A stretch of 64,000 nucleotides of DNA from assembly GCA_026119855.1 (NCBI GenBank), contig JAOWBW010000249.1, forward strand, positions 1,178,001 through 1,242,000. The letters are read 5' to 3'. Made by a program: the position numbers and the translations under genes. Each line of letters starts with the position of its first letter. Within the stretch, counting starts at the first letter, position 1. The notes beneath the pieces were generated by a model that saw only the letters and a program-made list of their open reading frames with translations, was not told the DNA's origin and searched no databases. Positions 24,219 to 37,051 of the stretch are shown piece by piece. The DNA comes from Campanula takesimana (Eukaryota; Streptophyta; Magnoliopsida; Asterales; Campanulaceae).

Positions 24219-25380
24219 TAAGTCTGGTCAAATCTCGAATTAGAATAGTCGAGCAAAAAAAAAAAGAATAATTAGAATTTACGCAGGAAAAGGAAAGAAG
24301 AAAGAAGCAAGCATGGCCGGTCTCTAGACATGAAGTCTCATATAAGACTTGGTTAAAGAAGTGCCTATTGAGCAGAAGAAATTCGCTTAAAATGCTGTAA
24401 CGCCCAACCTTATACTTGTTAAATTTCTTGACGTGCTTGCTTAAATGCTTGAACTTGCATATTATGTGCTAGTTTTACTTGAATTAATTTATTAACTGCT
24501 TTGGAATATTAATGTGGTTAAATGTCAAAGTTAAAAGTTTAGGGGCCTTTTTGTAATTAGTGAAACTTGAGGGGCTTAGTTGTAATTCTTGGAAAATCCT
24601 AAGTATATCTTCTTGAAATTTGCCTGGGATGATCATTATCCCCAATTTCTACGTTTCTTTCTCTCTGGGTATAAAGAAGGTTAGGGTTCTTACCTTATTC
24701 TCGACTCCTCGTGTCTAATTATCCCTCTGTTCGTGATTCTGATCCCGGATAAATATTCGTGGCACTGAATAGAGCGTTTCCTGCCAAACATAAATTAATT
24801 TGGGTCAACTTGATTTCGGACTAGGTAAGTTATTAGCTCCCCCTTACTTGCAATAACATGCATATATGTTATTCCCGGTACTTGTTCTTGTTAAAATTGT
24901 GTTTTGAGCAATTTTTGTGATACTTGTAATTTTGGGACGAAGGGAGTATAAATATACTGCGTATGAAAGAAACTTGAAAAAGTGTTTTAAACTTGGTTAA
25001 CCCTCCTGGGTTTGTTAAAAGGTTAAGTTACTCCTATTCGTGAGACGGTAAAATAGTAACTTGATTTAAATATTATTAGAAAAATTGTACCATTATTTGT
25101 GGTACGGGAAAATGAATGGAAGTATCCCTAAATGATTATATTAGTATATTAGGAAATTATACTTATACTTTTGGGACGATGAAATATTGATATGGAATAA
25201 AAGAAAATTATTTTATTACTTGTGGGACGGTGATTAATTAATAAAGTGTCCCTATAGAAGTGTTCTGAGCATGTTAAAATGCACTCTTGAATGTTAGAAA
25301 GTGTTAGTGGGTTTATACTCCTACGCTTGGGACGGAGATTTCTAAGTCTGGAAAGAAATTTGATGTTTGCAGAAAATTGT

Positions 25381-25492
25381 ACCAGGCGCCCGCCTGGTGG
25401 TCCTTCGAGCGCCCGCCTATTTCACCAGAAGTTTTGGTTTCAAAAGTGCTCTATTGAGCGGCCGCCCGGTCCCTTGTAGGCGCCCGCCCGGT
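25381..25492. repeat. GC-dyad quartet cassette I
   Basis: Four copies of GCGCCCGCC (third GCGGCCGCC) begin at 25386, 25409, 25458 and 25480: steps 23, 49, 22. The first sits in the 18-bp dyad ACCAGGCGCCCGCCTGGT. The sequence around them is AT-rich. Confidence 0.9.
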
Positions 25493-25639
25493 CCTCTGTT
25501 TCAACAAAAGTGTTTTAAATCTAAATTGAAATGAAAGCTTATCCCTCCTAAGGCATATAGCCTTAGTATAAGATGTCCTAGCAAGTATTGTGATGCCTTA
25601 GGGGCATCAGAAGTGAGTCTTGAACATGATTACTCATTA

Positions 25640-26390
25640 AGTTAAAATGAGAACTTGAGTATAAAATGAAAACTCTTCTTTGTGTCTTGAAAGTGCTATG
25701 AACAAGCACTTATGTGTTATGCTTGTCTTGGAACCTATGTTTGTGCACCTTGAGAGCACCAAATTAGTGTCTTGAGCTTGAATATCCTATGTAGGGGATT
25801 ATGAACTTGTAAGTATGAGTTGTATAGCTCATTTACTTAATTTGAACTCGAAGTATTCTTGGTCTAGGTTTAGGGTACTACCCTAGATGGTCTAGATGAG
25901 TGTTGTAGAACACTCTAGTATTGAAAAATAGTCCATTTGTGAACAAATGAAATGTGGACTTGAATCATAATTAAATGATAACTTGAGTATAAGAGTAGTA
26001 ACTCTCTTTTATGTGTCTTGAAGTTAATGTTTGTGTACCTTAGGGCACCAACTAATGTCTTGAGCTTGAATGTCCTAAGAAAAGGATTGGAAAATAATTC
26101 GTGAAAGATGTATAATTCATCTTCCTAGCTTGAACTTGAAGTATAAGATAATTAACTCTTGTACATGTTTAACCATCCAAAGAAATGGATTGAGAACTTG
26201 AATATAAGATGATAAAATCTTGTAAATGTCTTGAATGTCCTGAATGTCTTGAATGTCTTAAGTTGCGACAGTAACTTGAAGTATAAGACAATAAAATCTT
26301 GTACATGACTTGAACATCCAAATAATTGGATTAAGACTTGAATATAAGATTATAAAATCTTGTACGTGCCTTGACACCAATATATGTGTA
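25640..26390. repeat. Degenerate interspersed repeat within solo LTR T1
   Basis: At least six variants of AACTTGA..TATAAGAT..TAA..CTCTTGTA..GTCTTGA, at about 25645, 25978, 26145, 26197, 26275 and 26333. Spacing is irregular on the left and tighter (about 55-80 bp) on the right. Confidence 0.7.
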
Positions 26391-27110
26391 TGGTAATAAA
26401 CTTGAAAGATCCTTGATGTGTATATGCAAATCTTGCATATAGTTACTTGATAGAATGTGGCTTCTTGATTACTTGATACATGGTATGAATAACCAAAAGA
26501 GTTGGGATATGGAATTAGATAGAGAATAATTAACTCTACTACATATTTGAATTTAATACGTGTGTATTCTAAGTGCTATGAACAAGCACTAAAGTGCTAG
26601 TGATTGGTTTTAATCGTGTATATACTCAATGAAGTATATAAAGAATAAAGAAGATATCTTGTCTTGAAATGGGTTCCTAAAGAAAATAGGGACTAGTGTA
26701 TTATGAACATAAATCATATAATCGTGAATACTACGATTTAAGTTAATAAGAATAACTACAGAACACAATATGTGTTGGAAAATGTATTCGATTACTAACG
26801 ATACATATACGTGAGATATGACTGTGACTAGGTATGATGTGACCTATTCTACTAAGTATTTAGAGTCTAAGGTATTGGGCTCTATTTGATAGTAAGGGTA
26901 TCGTGATAGACACTTGAATGTGTTAAATGTGATATGAATATGTACGTGCAAACTTGGCATGTGACAAAGTGATATAGAATGATATACCCTACTACCTGTT
27001 TGAGGTCTGTTATTAATAGACTCTAACTTGGATTGACCGTGTTATATGGACACTCTACGTGCCATTGTTAGATTGATTTGTCTTCGCAATGATTGCGTAC
27101 GTGTACTTGT

Positions 27111-27186
27111 ATTCTCGTGAGCACATGATACATGATTACATGGTGCATATTCTCGTGAGCACATGATACATGATTACATGGTGCAT
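27111..27186. repeat. Exact 38-bp tandem duplication
   Basis: 27111-27148 and 27149-27186 are identical (ATTCTCGTGAGCACATGATA and the next 18 bases). Identity of the two units suggests a recent event. Confidence 0.97.
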
Positions 27187-28339
27187 AAAGACTGGTCCAC
27201 TAATATGGGACTTAGTTCTATTCTCGTAGTTCAAGTAAACATCTACTTGTGCATTCTCGTGTGAGTCCAGCTGGCTTATTTGGTTCAGAGGGGTGTATAG
27301 GTTCACGCTTATTGCGAGGGCTGGGGCATAAGTGATAATCGTGGGTCTATGCATTCGGTCTGTTTTTCCCTTACTACCGGCCATAGTAAGGGCTTAGCAT
27401 CCTATATTGGAGCAATACGCCTGATATAAGTGAATGCTAAACTCGTGAACACCTCGTGAATCTTGTTCTTGTGAATGACACTGGTTACCGGGTCTTCTTA
27501 TATACTGCATAGTAGTCTCTTGATCTTGATCGTGGTTGTTATCAGCTATACAAGCATCGACAACAATGGTATTCTTGAGAAATAAGGAAGGATTCAGGTA
27601 ATGATACGTGATAGGCATATGTGCTTCTTGGTGAGTTGGTCTAGCCTCTCACACTACTTGACTACTTGTTACTTGATCATATCTTGAGCTTGATTTCTTG
27701 TTGAGTGGGCTTAGCCTCTCCTATAATTGTTACTTGATGATACTTGATATATGATTACTTGAGTATCTACTTGAATTGCATGATAACATGTCATGTAGTT
27801 GCATGTTAATAGCTTACTGAGATTTATCTCACCCTTTATTTGTTCCCCCCCCCAGGAAAGCCGGGGATAGTACGCAGTGAGGCACGACTTAGCTGGGAAC
27901 GTACCCCGCAGGATGTTCTTGTTTGAGACTAGTGTCCTTTTACACTTTGGTAAGGACGATGTTGTATGAGTTGTTAAACTCAGGGCTTGTTTGGGGTAGA
28001 CTTGTGTAGTACTTGTTGTCTCTAGACATCTCTTGATGCCAGATTATGTGCTGGGCATGTCTTCCGCTGTATGTAACCATGTTTGGTTTTAATTTTCTTG
28101 GTCTAGAACTCGTTGTGAGCTATCTTAGCTCCTTACTCTTGAGTATATATATCATGTCAGTTTGTTTCTAACAGGTATTGTTCCTGTTTCCCGTTAGTTT
28201 CTTGTTTCTTGTTAGTTTTTCATTCCTTGTTAGTTACGCGCACCAGGTTCGAGGTTCTATTAGGGGATCCCGGGACTTGGGGCGTGTCAAATGCACTACA
28301 TAATATTTGTTTTGTTTGTTAGTTTTGTTACTTTTGTAC

Positions 28340-29180
28340 TCCAAAACTAAGGCTCCGTTTGTTTCACCGTAAAATATTTTACATGTTTTCCGGTGTTTGG
28401 TAACCAAAAGGGAAAAAAGTCAATGTAAAATATTTTACAGTCGATGGAAATAAGCTAGGTTTTCTGTAAAACAACTTACGGATTTTCTCTTCCGTAAGTC
28501 ATTTTACGAAAAATGTTAACTCTCTCATTCACACACTCATCTCCCCCCATACAACCCCACGCTACCCACTCCACCTCCACCTCCAACCCCATCCTCACCT
28601 TCCAACCTTACGTTCCCTCCCCCATCCACCCCAACCCCCGCCACCCACCCACCCACCCAAAAAAACCAAAAAAAATCACTCATATTAAAATTATCTTTCA
28701 ACACCCCTTGCCTCCGCCCCCTTTACCTCACCCCTACCCCCACCAAAAAAAAAAAATCACTCATACTAAAATTATTTTTGAACACCTCCCCCGCTCCTCC
28801 ACTACCCCACCCCTACCTCCCACCACCCACCTACTCCCCCCCCCCAATTTTTTTCACTCTTATTAAAATTATTTTCTAACAACTCCCACATTCGCCACCC
28901 CCACTACCCCACCACCATACCACCTACCCCCACCCCACCAAAAAAAAGAATACATTTTTCACTCATATTAAAATTATCTTTCAACACCCCTTGCCCCCGC
29001 CCCCTTTATCCCCCCCCCCCACCCAAAAAAAAATAAAAATAAATAATTATTCAATCATATTAAAATTATTCTTGAACACCTCTCCCGCCCACTACCCCAC
29101 CCCTACCCCACCTACCCCCACCATTTTTTTAATTTTATTAAAATTATTTTCTAACAACTCCCACAAAAGCTCAAACATGT
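28340..29180. repeat. C-rich higher-order tandem repeat
   Basis: Six units, each with A/T..ATTAAAATTAT followed by a C-rich block, fall into three types in the order 1-2-3-1-2-3: CTTTCAACACCCCTTGC (about 28696, 28979), TTGAACACC (about 28773, 29072), TTTCTAACAACTCCCAC (about 28872, 29149). The higher-order period is about 280-300 bp. The preceding 28350-28510 holds CGTAAAATATTTTAC dyads. The proline/threonine-rich frames are artefacts. Confidence 0.8.
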
Positions 29181-29480
29181 AATCGGATGAGTGATTCATA
29201 ATGGGGTGTCTACGACTTAAAAAGCATGTATTCCCTCTACGATCATTAAAAATTTCCAATTATCTATTTAATATATATGTGAAATTTGCTATCCCTTTTA
29301 AAGCACTTATAAAATATATTTTTTGGTTGGAAGAAAAATTCCACATTTTGTAACTGTTTTGTTATTATAGTATACACTTCAATTAACATTTATAGAACTA
29401 GAAGACACTTGTTCTTATTCTTAAAAACGATAAATAAAAATTGTATAACTTAATTGAGATCAGTCATTTTCTCTCCTCAT
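29181..29480. other. AT-rich intergenic sequence
   Basis: Nothing recognisable between the C-rich array and the SINE. Confidence 0.4.
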
Positions 29481-29495
29481 TGATATCCTATGTTT

Positions 29496-29866
29496 TTTTT
29501 TTTTTTTTTTTGACAAGCTAGTTACATATCATTCATTCAAGGCAATTGTCATCGTGTTACAAACTCCTATTAAGTCTATTACAGATCTATTGCCTAGTCT
29601 AGTACAATTCCTAGCGGAGTTTCACCGCGTTAGAACCTATTACAGCGAATGATACTGCCTCTTCAGAAATCTTCTCATTGACGTCCCGCTCCATCTGGTA
29701 GTCCAAGCGCCATCTGATTGATCACCTGCAGAAGCCTCCAGCCGCCCTCAGAGGGTCATAGTAACCAAGGTTCTCCATACCTCCCGCAGGAGTCGAACCC
29801 AGGACCTCCCCTAAGGAAGGCCCTTAAACTCACCCACACATACCACTGAGCTATAAGCTCTTTGGT
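29496..29866 (-). mobile_element. tRNA-derived SINE
   Basis: Read on the minus strand it begins with an RNA polymerase III promoter: A box TAGCTCAGTGG (29853-29843) and B box GGTTCGACTCC (29799-29789). A unique body of about 280 bp follows and it ends in a poly-A tail (T run, 29493-29511). Flanking duplication TATCCTATGTTT (29484-29495 and 29867-29878). It is not a functional tRNA: no acceptor-stem pairing is visible. Confidence 0.93.
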
Positions 29867-30184
29867 TATCCTATGTTTATTTGATAGTTTGTCTGGTCTT
29901 GTTTTTGTCTTGTAATTGCGACAAATCTCACATTCTACCACAACGAAATATTGTTAATATTTTTACTACACAAGAACGCTTCCCAGATTTGGAATGTCTG
30001 GTGGGCGTCGCTTCATCAATCTGGATCCTCCACTGGATAAAATGCTCAGTGCAAAATATCATCCAATATGGGATTTCTTAAATGCCAAATTGAGGTAGCA
30101 TCCAAGTTTTACTTTGAGTAAAAATCGTATGTCTTAAAATTTAGATCGAACGGGTCATTGTTGTAGGTTAAGAGACGAATATAT

Positions 30185-30752
30185 TGTTTTGGTCAAATTT
30201 TATAATTTAACTTTAAGAAATGAAATTGGATACAATGGAATGAAATTGTAAAGGATTCAAGAACAAGTTGACACGATAATTAACGAGGAAAGCCTTAAAC
30301 AACTTGTTCACCGGCATAAAACCTCAAAGATGATATTTTATTAGTAATGGTGATGAACAATGCAATGATCGAGAACAAGAAATAAGTAAATCAGTAAAAG
30401 GTGCGTGTGTGTGTTACAAATGGTGTGAAACTATTTATAAGAGAATGATCATAGACTTTGCTAATGAGGCCGTGTATCTCGGAAAGTTGGTTAGACCATA
30501 TCTTCATCGTTGTTGATAAGAGTCATTCGTTTTGACTTGGCCTTTGAGTCCAATTTGCTCACATGTAATTTTGGAATCGTGTCCCACTACTTGCGTTGTG
30601 TTCTTGAAAAATAGGATAAGAGATGTAATTCAAATAAAACGTGTCAGTTAATATACTTGTAAGTCTGTTCGGTGACAACTTGAAGGGTCAAGATGTTGTG
30701 CCAAGTTGAGACATTTAAGATGGAAATGCAGATAAAAATTCTAGCCCAAACA
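30185..30752 (-). repeat. 3' LTR of the Tat element
   Basis: Begins TGTTTTGGTC and ends GCCCAAACA. The neighbouring purine tract, on the minus strand AATCAGGGGCAATT, lies at 30753-30766. It matches 60899-61464 over its whole length with scattered differences. Confidence 0.9.
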
Positions 30753-30899
30753 ATTGCCCCTGATTTTTGAATTCAAAGAGAGTTTCTTGGAGTTCGAAAA
30801 TCGCTAGGTCGCAAACACGTGGCGAAAGTTTTTATCTGAGCGGTTGGATTTAGCGGTTTAGGGAAGTTTCTAGGTTCTTGAGTTTTAGTAGGGGTCTAG

Positions 30900-30950
30900 A
30901 ACCGTCAAATCCATCAACATAAATAACCCCATTATGAATTTAATCCTCCA
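30900..30950 (+). promoter_or_regulatory. Possible promoter of the antisense ORF
   Basis: A TATA-like ACATAAATAACCC at about 30917, about 130 bp upstream of the antisense ORF's ATG at 31050 and inside the retroelement. This rests on position and sequence only. Confidence 0.35.
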
Positions 30951-33332
30951 GTTCTGCAAAGAGAGAGAAATAGAAGTTGCTTTGAAGAAAAAACCTCCGG
31001 TGAGTTTCCAATTTACCCTTTCTTTGTCTGTTTTTAGCTTGAAATTGCCATGGCTTTTGAGTTGCCCGAAGTTTTTAGGTGCTTGGGGTTGATAGACAAC
31101 CATGATTCTGAAAGATGTATCCTGGAGCCTACACAAATTGAAGCCCTAAAACCTAAATTTCCCCAAACTGTTGTGTTCTTGCCACCAAACCCTAACTTAG
31201 CCGCCGATTGTGTTTCCCTTGAGTGGCTTGCTTTTACCGAATATCCCTTTGACATTGGCTTTGTTGGGTTTTGAGGCAACATGCGCAGCGGAAGAAAGCG
31301 ATAACAATCAACAAAACCCTAATCCCCAAGATCTGTCCATGATGATTAAATTAATAGCAAGATGAATTTAGAATACTAACCATGTTGTGCGTTTAAAATT
31401 TTCGGATCTTCGAATCTTCAAGTCTTCAAGCTTTAAGATTTTATCTCCTCGTTCTTCGCGTTCTTTGAATCAGGATCACAGGAACACGAACTTAAGATGC
31501 TAAAGCAAACATCCTCTATGTGTATCCACACGCGAACGAATATCTAGAACCATTCTAGATCTGGATTGCTAGACCTATTAGAAAACACGCTTTTCTAATC
31601 TTCAAAAGCTATATGAAATTATTGGTGTTCTTGAGCTTTTGATTCATAATCTAAATTCAAGAATATGTTTCTCAAACATATGGAGGCTACCAATAAGTTA
31701 CCCATAATTATTAGGTCAGTACCATGTAAAGAGAAAGGTATTTATACTTATTAAACCTAAACCCTTTAGGAGAAATAAGCCAAAAACCCGTCAAAATTCG
31801 GAGGTGGAAAAACTGAGAATCTGGAGCAGTAGGTCTGCCCGTACCTACCCCTCTAGAAACTCTATTTTCTCAGATTTTCTTAATTCCGATTTTACGCTCT
31901 TTTACGTAATTCCAATTTTAGTTTTTTTCTTGATTCGTTCTTTTGTGTGTGACCTCATAGGATTATATTAAGTTGGAAATGAGTCTAGCCAAGGTCAAAC
32001 CCATAAGTCATGAGCGGACTCTAGCAAGCCATCATGACTACCCAATTAATATAACTTAACGAAGTTCGTTATCCCCATAGAACATAACACAATCCTTTTG
32101 TCACACGATATCATATTGAACATAAGTCATGGTCCACGTCAGCTTATATTGTTCAATGCTTTCTCGATCTTGAGTAGATTGATTATGAGCAAATGATATT
32201 GATCACATTAAATCATTTGAGCGCACCCACGCATTTCATCAATCTCACTCTACGAGTGGCCTAAGCAGATATCTCTCTTGAAGAGGAACAAATTCCATCT
32301 TGACTTATCATTCTTCCCTACAAGAATCCAATTATGCCAATCGTAGCCTTTATAACCACCCGGTTAGGGGTAGCATGTAACGACCCCAAAACCTGTCCCT
32401 ATTTATTTTATATTTTTGGGAATTTTAATTTGAACTTATGTGTGCATTTTATGTGTTGCATCATATTTTATGACTTGCACATATTGTTTGATTAATTGTG
32501 TTATTTACTTAGTTAGTAGTAATAATGGTTAAAGGAGTTAATTAAATTAGTTGAAACTATATGGTCCTTTGTGAAAATATAATTATAGGGGTTGATTTGT
32601 TCAAATTGAAAGTTGAGTGACCTAAATAAAATTTTGGGTAAAAAATCTTTATAACTTATGCTTATCACTTCTCTTCCTCTGCGACACACACACACACACT
32701 TTTCACTTTCCCCATTTCTCTCTCAGTCTGCGTAGAAGGTAAGGTTTTCATCTTGTTTGATTTTCTTTCTTTTTAATTACTTCTCCGTTTTAAAATCTAA
32801 TTATATAAAAATGATCAGGGCGTTGAGTAGGTCATTTCTACCCAAACAAAACATATTTCTGCGATACTTTTTCCCGAAATAGGTAAGTTACTAATTCCCC
32901 TTTAAATGTTAAAATTGTCATATATGTTATACTTGATACCTGTGATTGTTAATTTTGTGATTTGGGTATATTTTGTGATACTTGTAATTTTGGGACAAAG
33001 GGAGTATAAACATACTGTGTAGGAAAGGAAGAGTAAACTTGAAATAGTTGGTTTTAAACTTGTTTAGTACTCTTGGGTATTGCCGAGTTGTTAGTAAAGG
33101 TATACTTATACTTTTGGAACGGTAAAATATTTAAATGAAATAAAAGAAAATTATTCTATTATTTGTGAGATGGTAAAAAGAATGAAATAAACTTGAAAGT
33201 AAAGTTTTGGGCATGTATTGCACTCCTGGGTATTGTTAGTATTGTTAAAATGCTAGTGAAAGTATACTCCGACTCTTGGGACGGATGAATTTGACTTGCA
33301 GGAAAAATTGAGAATTCTGAGTTCAGGCTTGT

Positions 33333-33439
33333 GGGCGACCGCCCATAATGGGGCCGGTGACCGCCCAAAACAACTGAAAGGTTTTGGTCTGGGACAGAGT
33401 ATTTTGGGCGACCGCCCAGTCTGGTTTGGGCGACCGCCC
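33333..33439. repeat. GC-dyad quartet cassette II
   Basis: GGGCGACCGCCC at 33333, 33406 and 33428, and the variant CGGTGACCGCCC at 33355: steps 22, 51, 22. Confidence 0.92.
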
Positions 33440-33667
33440 ATAATTGCTGAAAAAGTTGAGTTGTTCCAATCCAAGTGATTTAGAGTTCAATCTTGGTCTA
33501 GGTCTTAGGTGATATCCTAGAGTACCTAGGGGTTGTTGTGGAACACTCTAGTATTAGAAACGGTTCCTTTGTGAACATAAGTGTTGTGGAATTTGATTAA
33601 ATGTTAATTGGATATTGTTGAACATATTTTGATGTGTTTTGGATTAATTGTGAATGGGTGCAAGCTC

Positions 33668-35144
33668 TGTTGGGTTTTGAGCAAACATGCGCAGCGGAAT
33701 TAAAACCCAAAAGCCTAGATCCGATCACGATGATTAGATTAATACGAGGATGAATTTAGAACACTAACCGTGACGGAGCTTTAAAATTCTGAGATCTTCA
33801 ATCTTTGTTCTTCGCGCTTCTTCGAATCACGAACGCAGGAAACGACCGCAACACTTGGATCACGAACTTTGAAGGAGTTGATGCCAACGCCCTCTATGTT
33901 TATCCACACGCGAACGAATATCTAGAACGATTCTAGATCTGGATTGGTAGACCCATTAGAAAACACGCTTTTCTAATCTTCAAAGGCTATATGATTTTAT
34001 TGGTGTTCTTGAGCTTTTGATTCTCAATCTAAACTCAAGAAATATGTTTCTCAAACACATGGAGGCTACCAATAATGATACAATATCAATCCATGCTGAT
34101 TAGGGTTAAGAGAGAGGTATTTAAACTCATTAGTCCTAAACCTTTTAGGAGAAATAGGTCAAAACCCGTCAAAACACGAAATCAGATTTTGGGCCCAAAC
34201 AGGGCCTGCTCGGACGAGTCTTATAAGGTGCTCGGCCGAGAACCTCTGTGTCAAAACTTTCTGTTTCTCATGCTCGGCCGAGTCCTTTGAGGTGCTCGGC
34301 CGAGCACCAGCAAAAAAAAGTCATTTTTAGCCTTTTAAACAATTCGTTCTTTTGTGTGTGACCCCATAGGATTATATTAAGTTGGCAATGAGTCCAACCA
34401 AGGTCATACTCATAAATCATGAGCGGACTCTAGCAAGCCATCATGACTACCCAATTAATATAACTTAAAGAAGTTCGTAATCCTCAATAGAATATATCAC
34501 AATCCTTTTGTCTCACGATATCATATTGAACATAAGTCATGGTCCATGTCAACTTATAATGTTCAATGCTTTCTCGATCTTGAGTAGATTGATAATGAGC
34601 AAATGGTATTGATCTCATCAATTCATTTGAGCGCGGCCACGCATTTCATCAATCTCACTCTACGAGAGGCCTAAGCAGATATCTCTCTTGAGAGAGGGAC
34701 AAATCCCATATTGACTTATTACCTTTCCCTACATGAATCCGATTATGCCAATCGTAGCCTTTATAACCACCCGGTTAGGAGTGACGTTTGAGTACGTCAA
34801 ACATAATGTTCATCATGTGGAAGACTGTAATAATCTCAGGTCTAAGGATATCAATGATATAACTATTATGAGATTTAATTATGACATTCGACCATGACAT
34901 AAATCTCATAGGTGGGTCATGTCCAGTACATGGTCACCAACATGTACCCATAAGCTTAATCTGTATCTAATACACATGATCATCACATGATCATCAATTA
35001 AACTTATACTAGTTCTTCATAAGTTCTAGGGACGGGGATTATTATAATAAACATGTAAAACATATAATAACCCAAGGTTGTTATCTCCAAAACAAATGAT
35101 GTAACGTAAGGCCTTTCTCAAGGGCCTAGAGCATAATTCCAACA
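33668..35144 (-). repeat. 3' LTR of the family A element
   Basis: TGTTGGG..CCAACA. On the minus strand a TATA-like TTTAAATA lies at 34126-34119. GC cassette III: CTCGGCCGAG (first copy CTCGGACGAG) starts at 34209, 34231, 34273 and 34295 (steps 22, 42, 22). Its near edge is 83 bp from the TATA box. Confidence 0.9.
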
Positions 35145-36263
35145 ATCTCCCACTTGCACTAGGCCCAATCAACGTGTATCCAATACCCATTGAGCTAAGT
35201 TATGATCTCCATCATTTTGCAAGTGAGCACATGTAAGATGATTGTCTTTGTTATCATCATAAGGTATTTTGCATATTTTTGACACTTCCCATGTCAACGA
35301 TTTCTCGTAGAGATGGAAACGTCTGACCCGTGTTTGGATCATAGATGAGCCCTTGGCACCTTAGCTTGTGCAATAACCGTTATTTCACAACAAAGGTCCA
35401 TATGATTAGTATTACTAGAAACTATTTCTAGTTTTTTACTAATAACATCTGTATTCAAATAATTCCCTTAGTTACAACTCTTGTAACCAAATACTCAATT
35501 TTATTCGTAGAATATTTATAGTGTATTTGCTTGGAACTATTCCAACTAATAGCACTTACTTTAAACATATGTTTATACTGCGATTTTCAATTACTCTTGT
35601 TGATGTGAAAGCATGTATCCATGTAACCATTTACTAGATCATCTCCCATTCCAACAACCATCAAGAATGCATCCTTAGTTCTTCTCAAGTACACAAGGAT
35701 ATTCTTGATCATTATCTAATGACTTTCACTAGGATACGATTAGTATGTTCTCATCTTACTCCAAGTATACGAGTTATACCGTCTAAGTACATAATATGAC
35801 ATCCATGATAGATCCAATTGCCGAAGCATATGGAATCCTAATAATGTATTCTTGCTCATTAGTCTTCCACTAAGACTAAGTCTTGCCAAGAACACTGTCA
35901 TTAGACAACTTCGCAAGTTCTTCTCCAAGAGTCTTGCATACTGAACAATTCAGTACATTGTCTCCATAAGTACTTTAACACAAACCAATCAACTTCATAG
36001 ATTAATATCAATAGATATTAATTTCAAGGATATAAGCGGCTTATTCCTAAGTCCTTTCATTAAGAAACTCTTTCAAATGAACTATATGTTAGACATATAT
36101 TTAAGACTACGAATTAGACTATGCTCCCACTAATTTCTTAGCAAACACAAGTCTCATTATTGATGAATTTCAAACGATTTGAACGCACCATCAAAATGAT
36201 TGTTTCAACTCCAAGAAGCTTGCTTCAATCCATCTCATGGATTTCCGCAACATACATACTTTA

Positions 36264-37051
36264 TTAGAATTCTAGACTATCAAAACCTTCAGGTTGTATC
36301 CAATACATCCTTAAGTGAGTTCCCGTTAAGAAACGCTGTTTTGATATCCATTTGTCAAATTTCATATTCCAAATATGAAGATATGACAATGAGAATTCTA
36401 ATAACTTAAAGCATGACTTCAAGTGAGAAAGTTTTATCATAGTCGAAATATGAGTCAACCTTTTCACATTTAATCTTGCTTAATTAGTATGTTCCTTTGC
36501 TACCCATGTTAGTTTTCTCCAAGAAAACTTGATTCCATCATTTGGTTTTTACACCTTAGGTTAGAAAGATCAAGTTCCAAACTTGATTAATATACATGGA
36601 TTGCCTTTTAGATTTTATGACTCCAGGCCATTAATCTAAAATGGAGCGGACATTGCATTTTGATAGGAAGTAAATATACCATTCTCAATGAACTTTGCCT
36701 CTTATACTTTCTTTAATAAGAAATCCAATATTTCTCATTATAGATTGTATCCTATCATATATGCAATTAACTTGTGTAATTTGAACGAATTTCCACAACT
36801 CCTTGCGAAAGTTCATTCAACTTCCATCTAAGGTTCTATGTTATCTTCTAGGTCTCGAACCATTCGAGATATATTTTACTCCCACTGATTCTTTTAGAGA
36901 TAAACAATTTACCTAGAAAAGTACCATTACAAGCAACAAACAATTTGTTTCTTAGAAGTAAAATAATATCCTCAAGTTTCCTTGGGATATCCCATGAAAA
37001 TACATTTATTAGATTTAGGTGTGAGCTTGTTCCAAACAAGTCTTTTCGCAA
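36264..37051 (-). pseudogene. Copia pol remnants (integrase end, reverse transcriptase)
   Basis: Minus strand. Around 36264-36360 a frame-broken form of the copia RT region ends YWIQPEGFDSLEF, like the QPEGFEQ region of family C. Around 36848-37051 FVACNGTFLGKLFISKRISG parallels the C-terminal integrase region of family C. Many stops and shifts. Confidence 0.75.

Larger units (their letters stand above)
24396..28289. mobile_element. Solo LTR, TGTAAC type (T1)
   Basis: 3894 bp starting TGTAACGCCC and ending GGGGCGTGTCA, flanked by a perfect 5-bp duplication AATGC (24391-24395, 28290-28294). It has no coding capacity or primer site, so I read it as a solo LTR. Long LTRs with these termini are usual in Tekay/Del-type Ty3-gypsy elements; that lineage is an inference. 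A TATA-like GAGTATAAATATAC lies at about 24945 on the plus strand. It contains a GC-dyad cassette, degenerate repeats at 25640-26390 and an exact 38-bp tandem duplication. Confidence 0.85.

Noticed and set aside
24396..28289. A DNA transposon with TGTAACGCCC / GGGGCGTGTCA inverted ends
   Set aside because: Ends are TG..CA with a 5-bp duplication and a promoter-like TATA box, and the inverted similarity is short and imperfect; a solo LTR fits better.
28513..29182. Proline/threonine-rich proteins
   Set aside because: Produced by the C-rich tandem repeat; no start context, introns or homology recognised.
29789..29853. A tRNA gene
   Set aside because: A and B boxes are present, but no cloverleaf acceptor pairing; poly-A tail and flanking duplication show a SINE.
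31000..31037. A 5'-UTR intron of the antisense ORF (CCG|GTGAGT to TTTTTAG)
   Set aside because: Only 38 bp, too short for normal plant splicing.
33333..33439. CRISPR-like repeat-spacer array
   Set aside because: Only four short palindromes with two alternating intervals, in a plant retroelement; no leader or cas genes.
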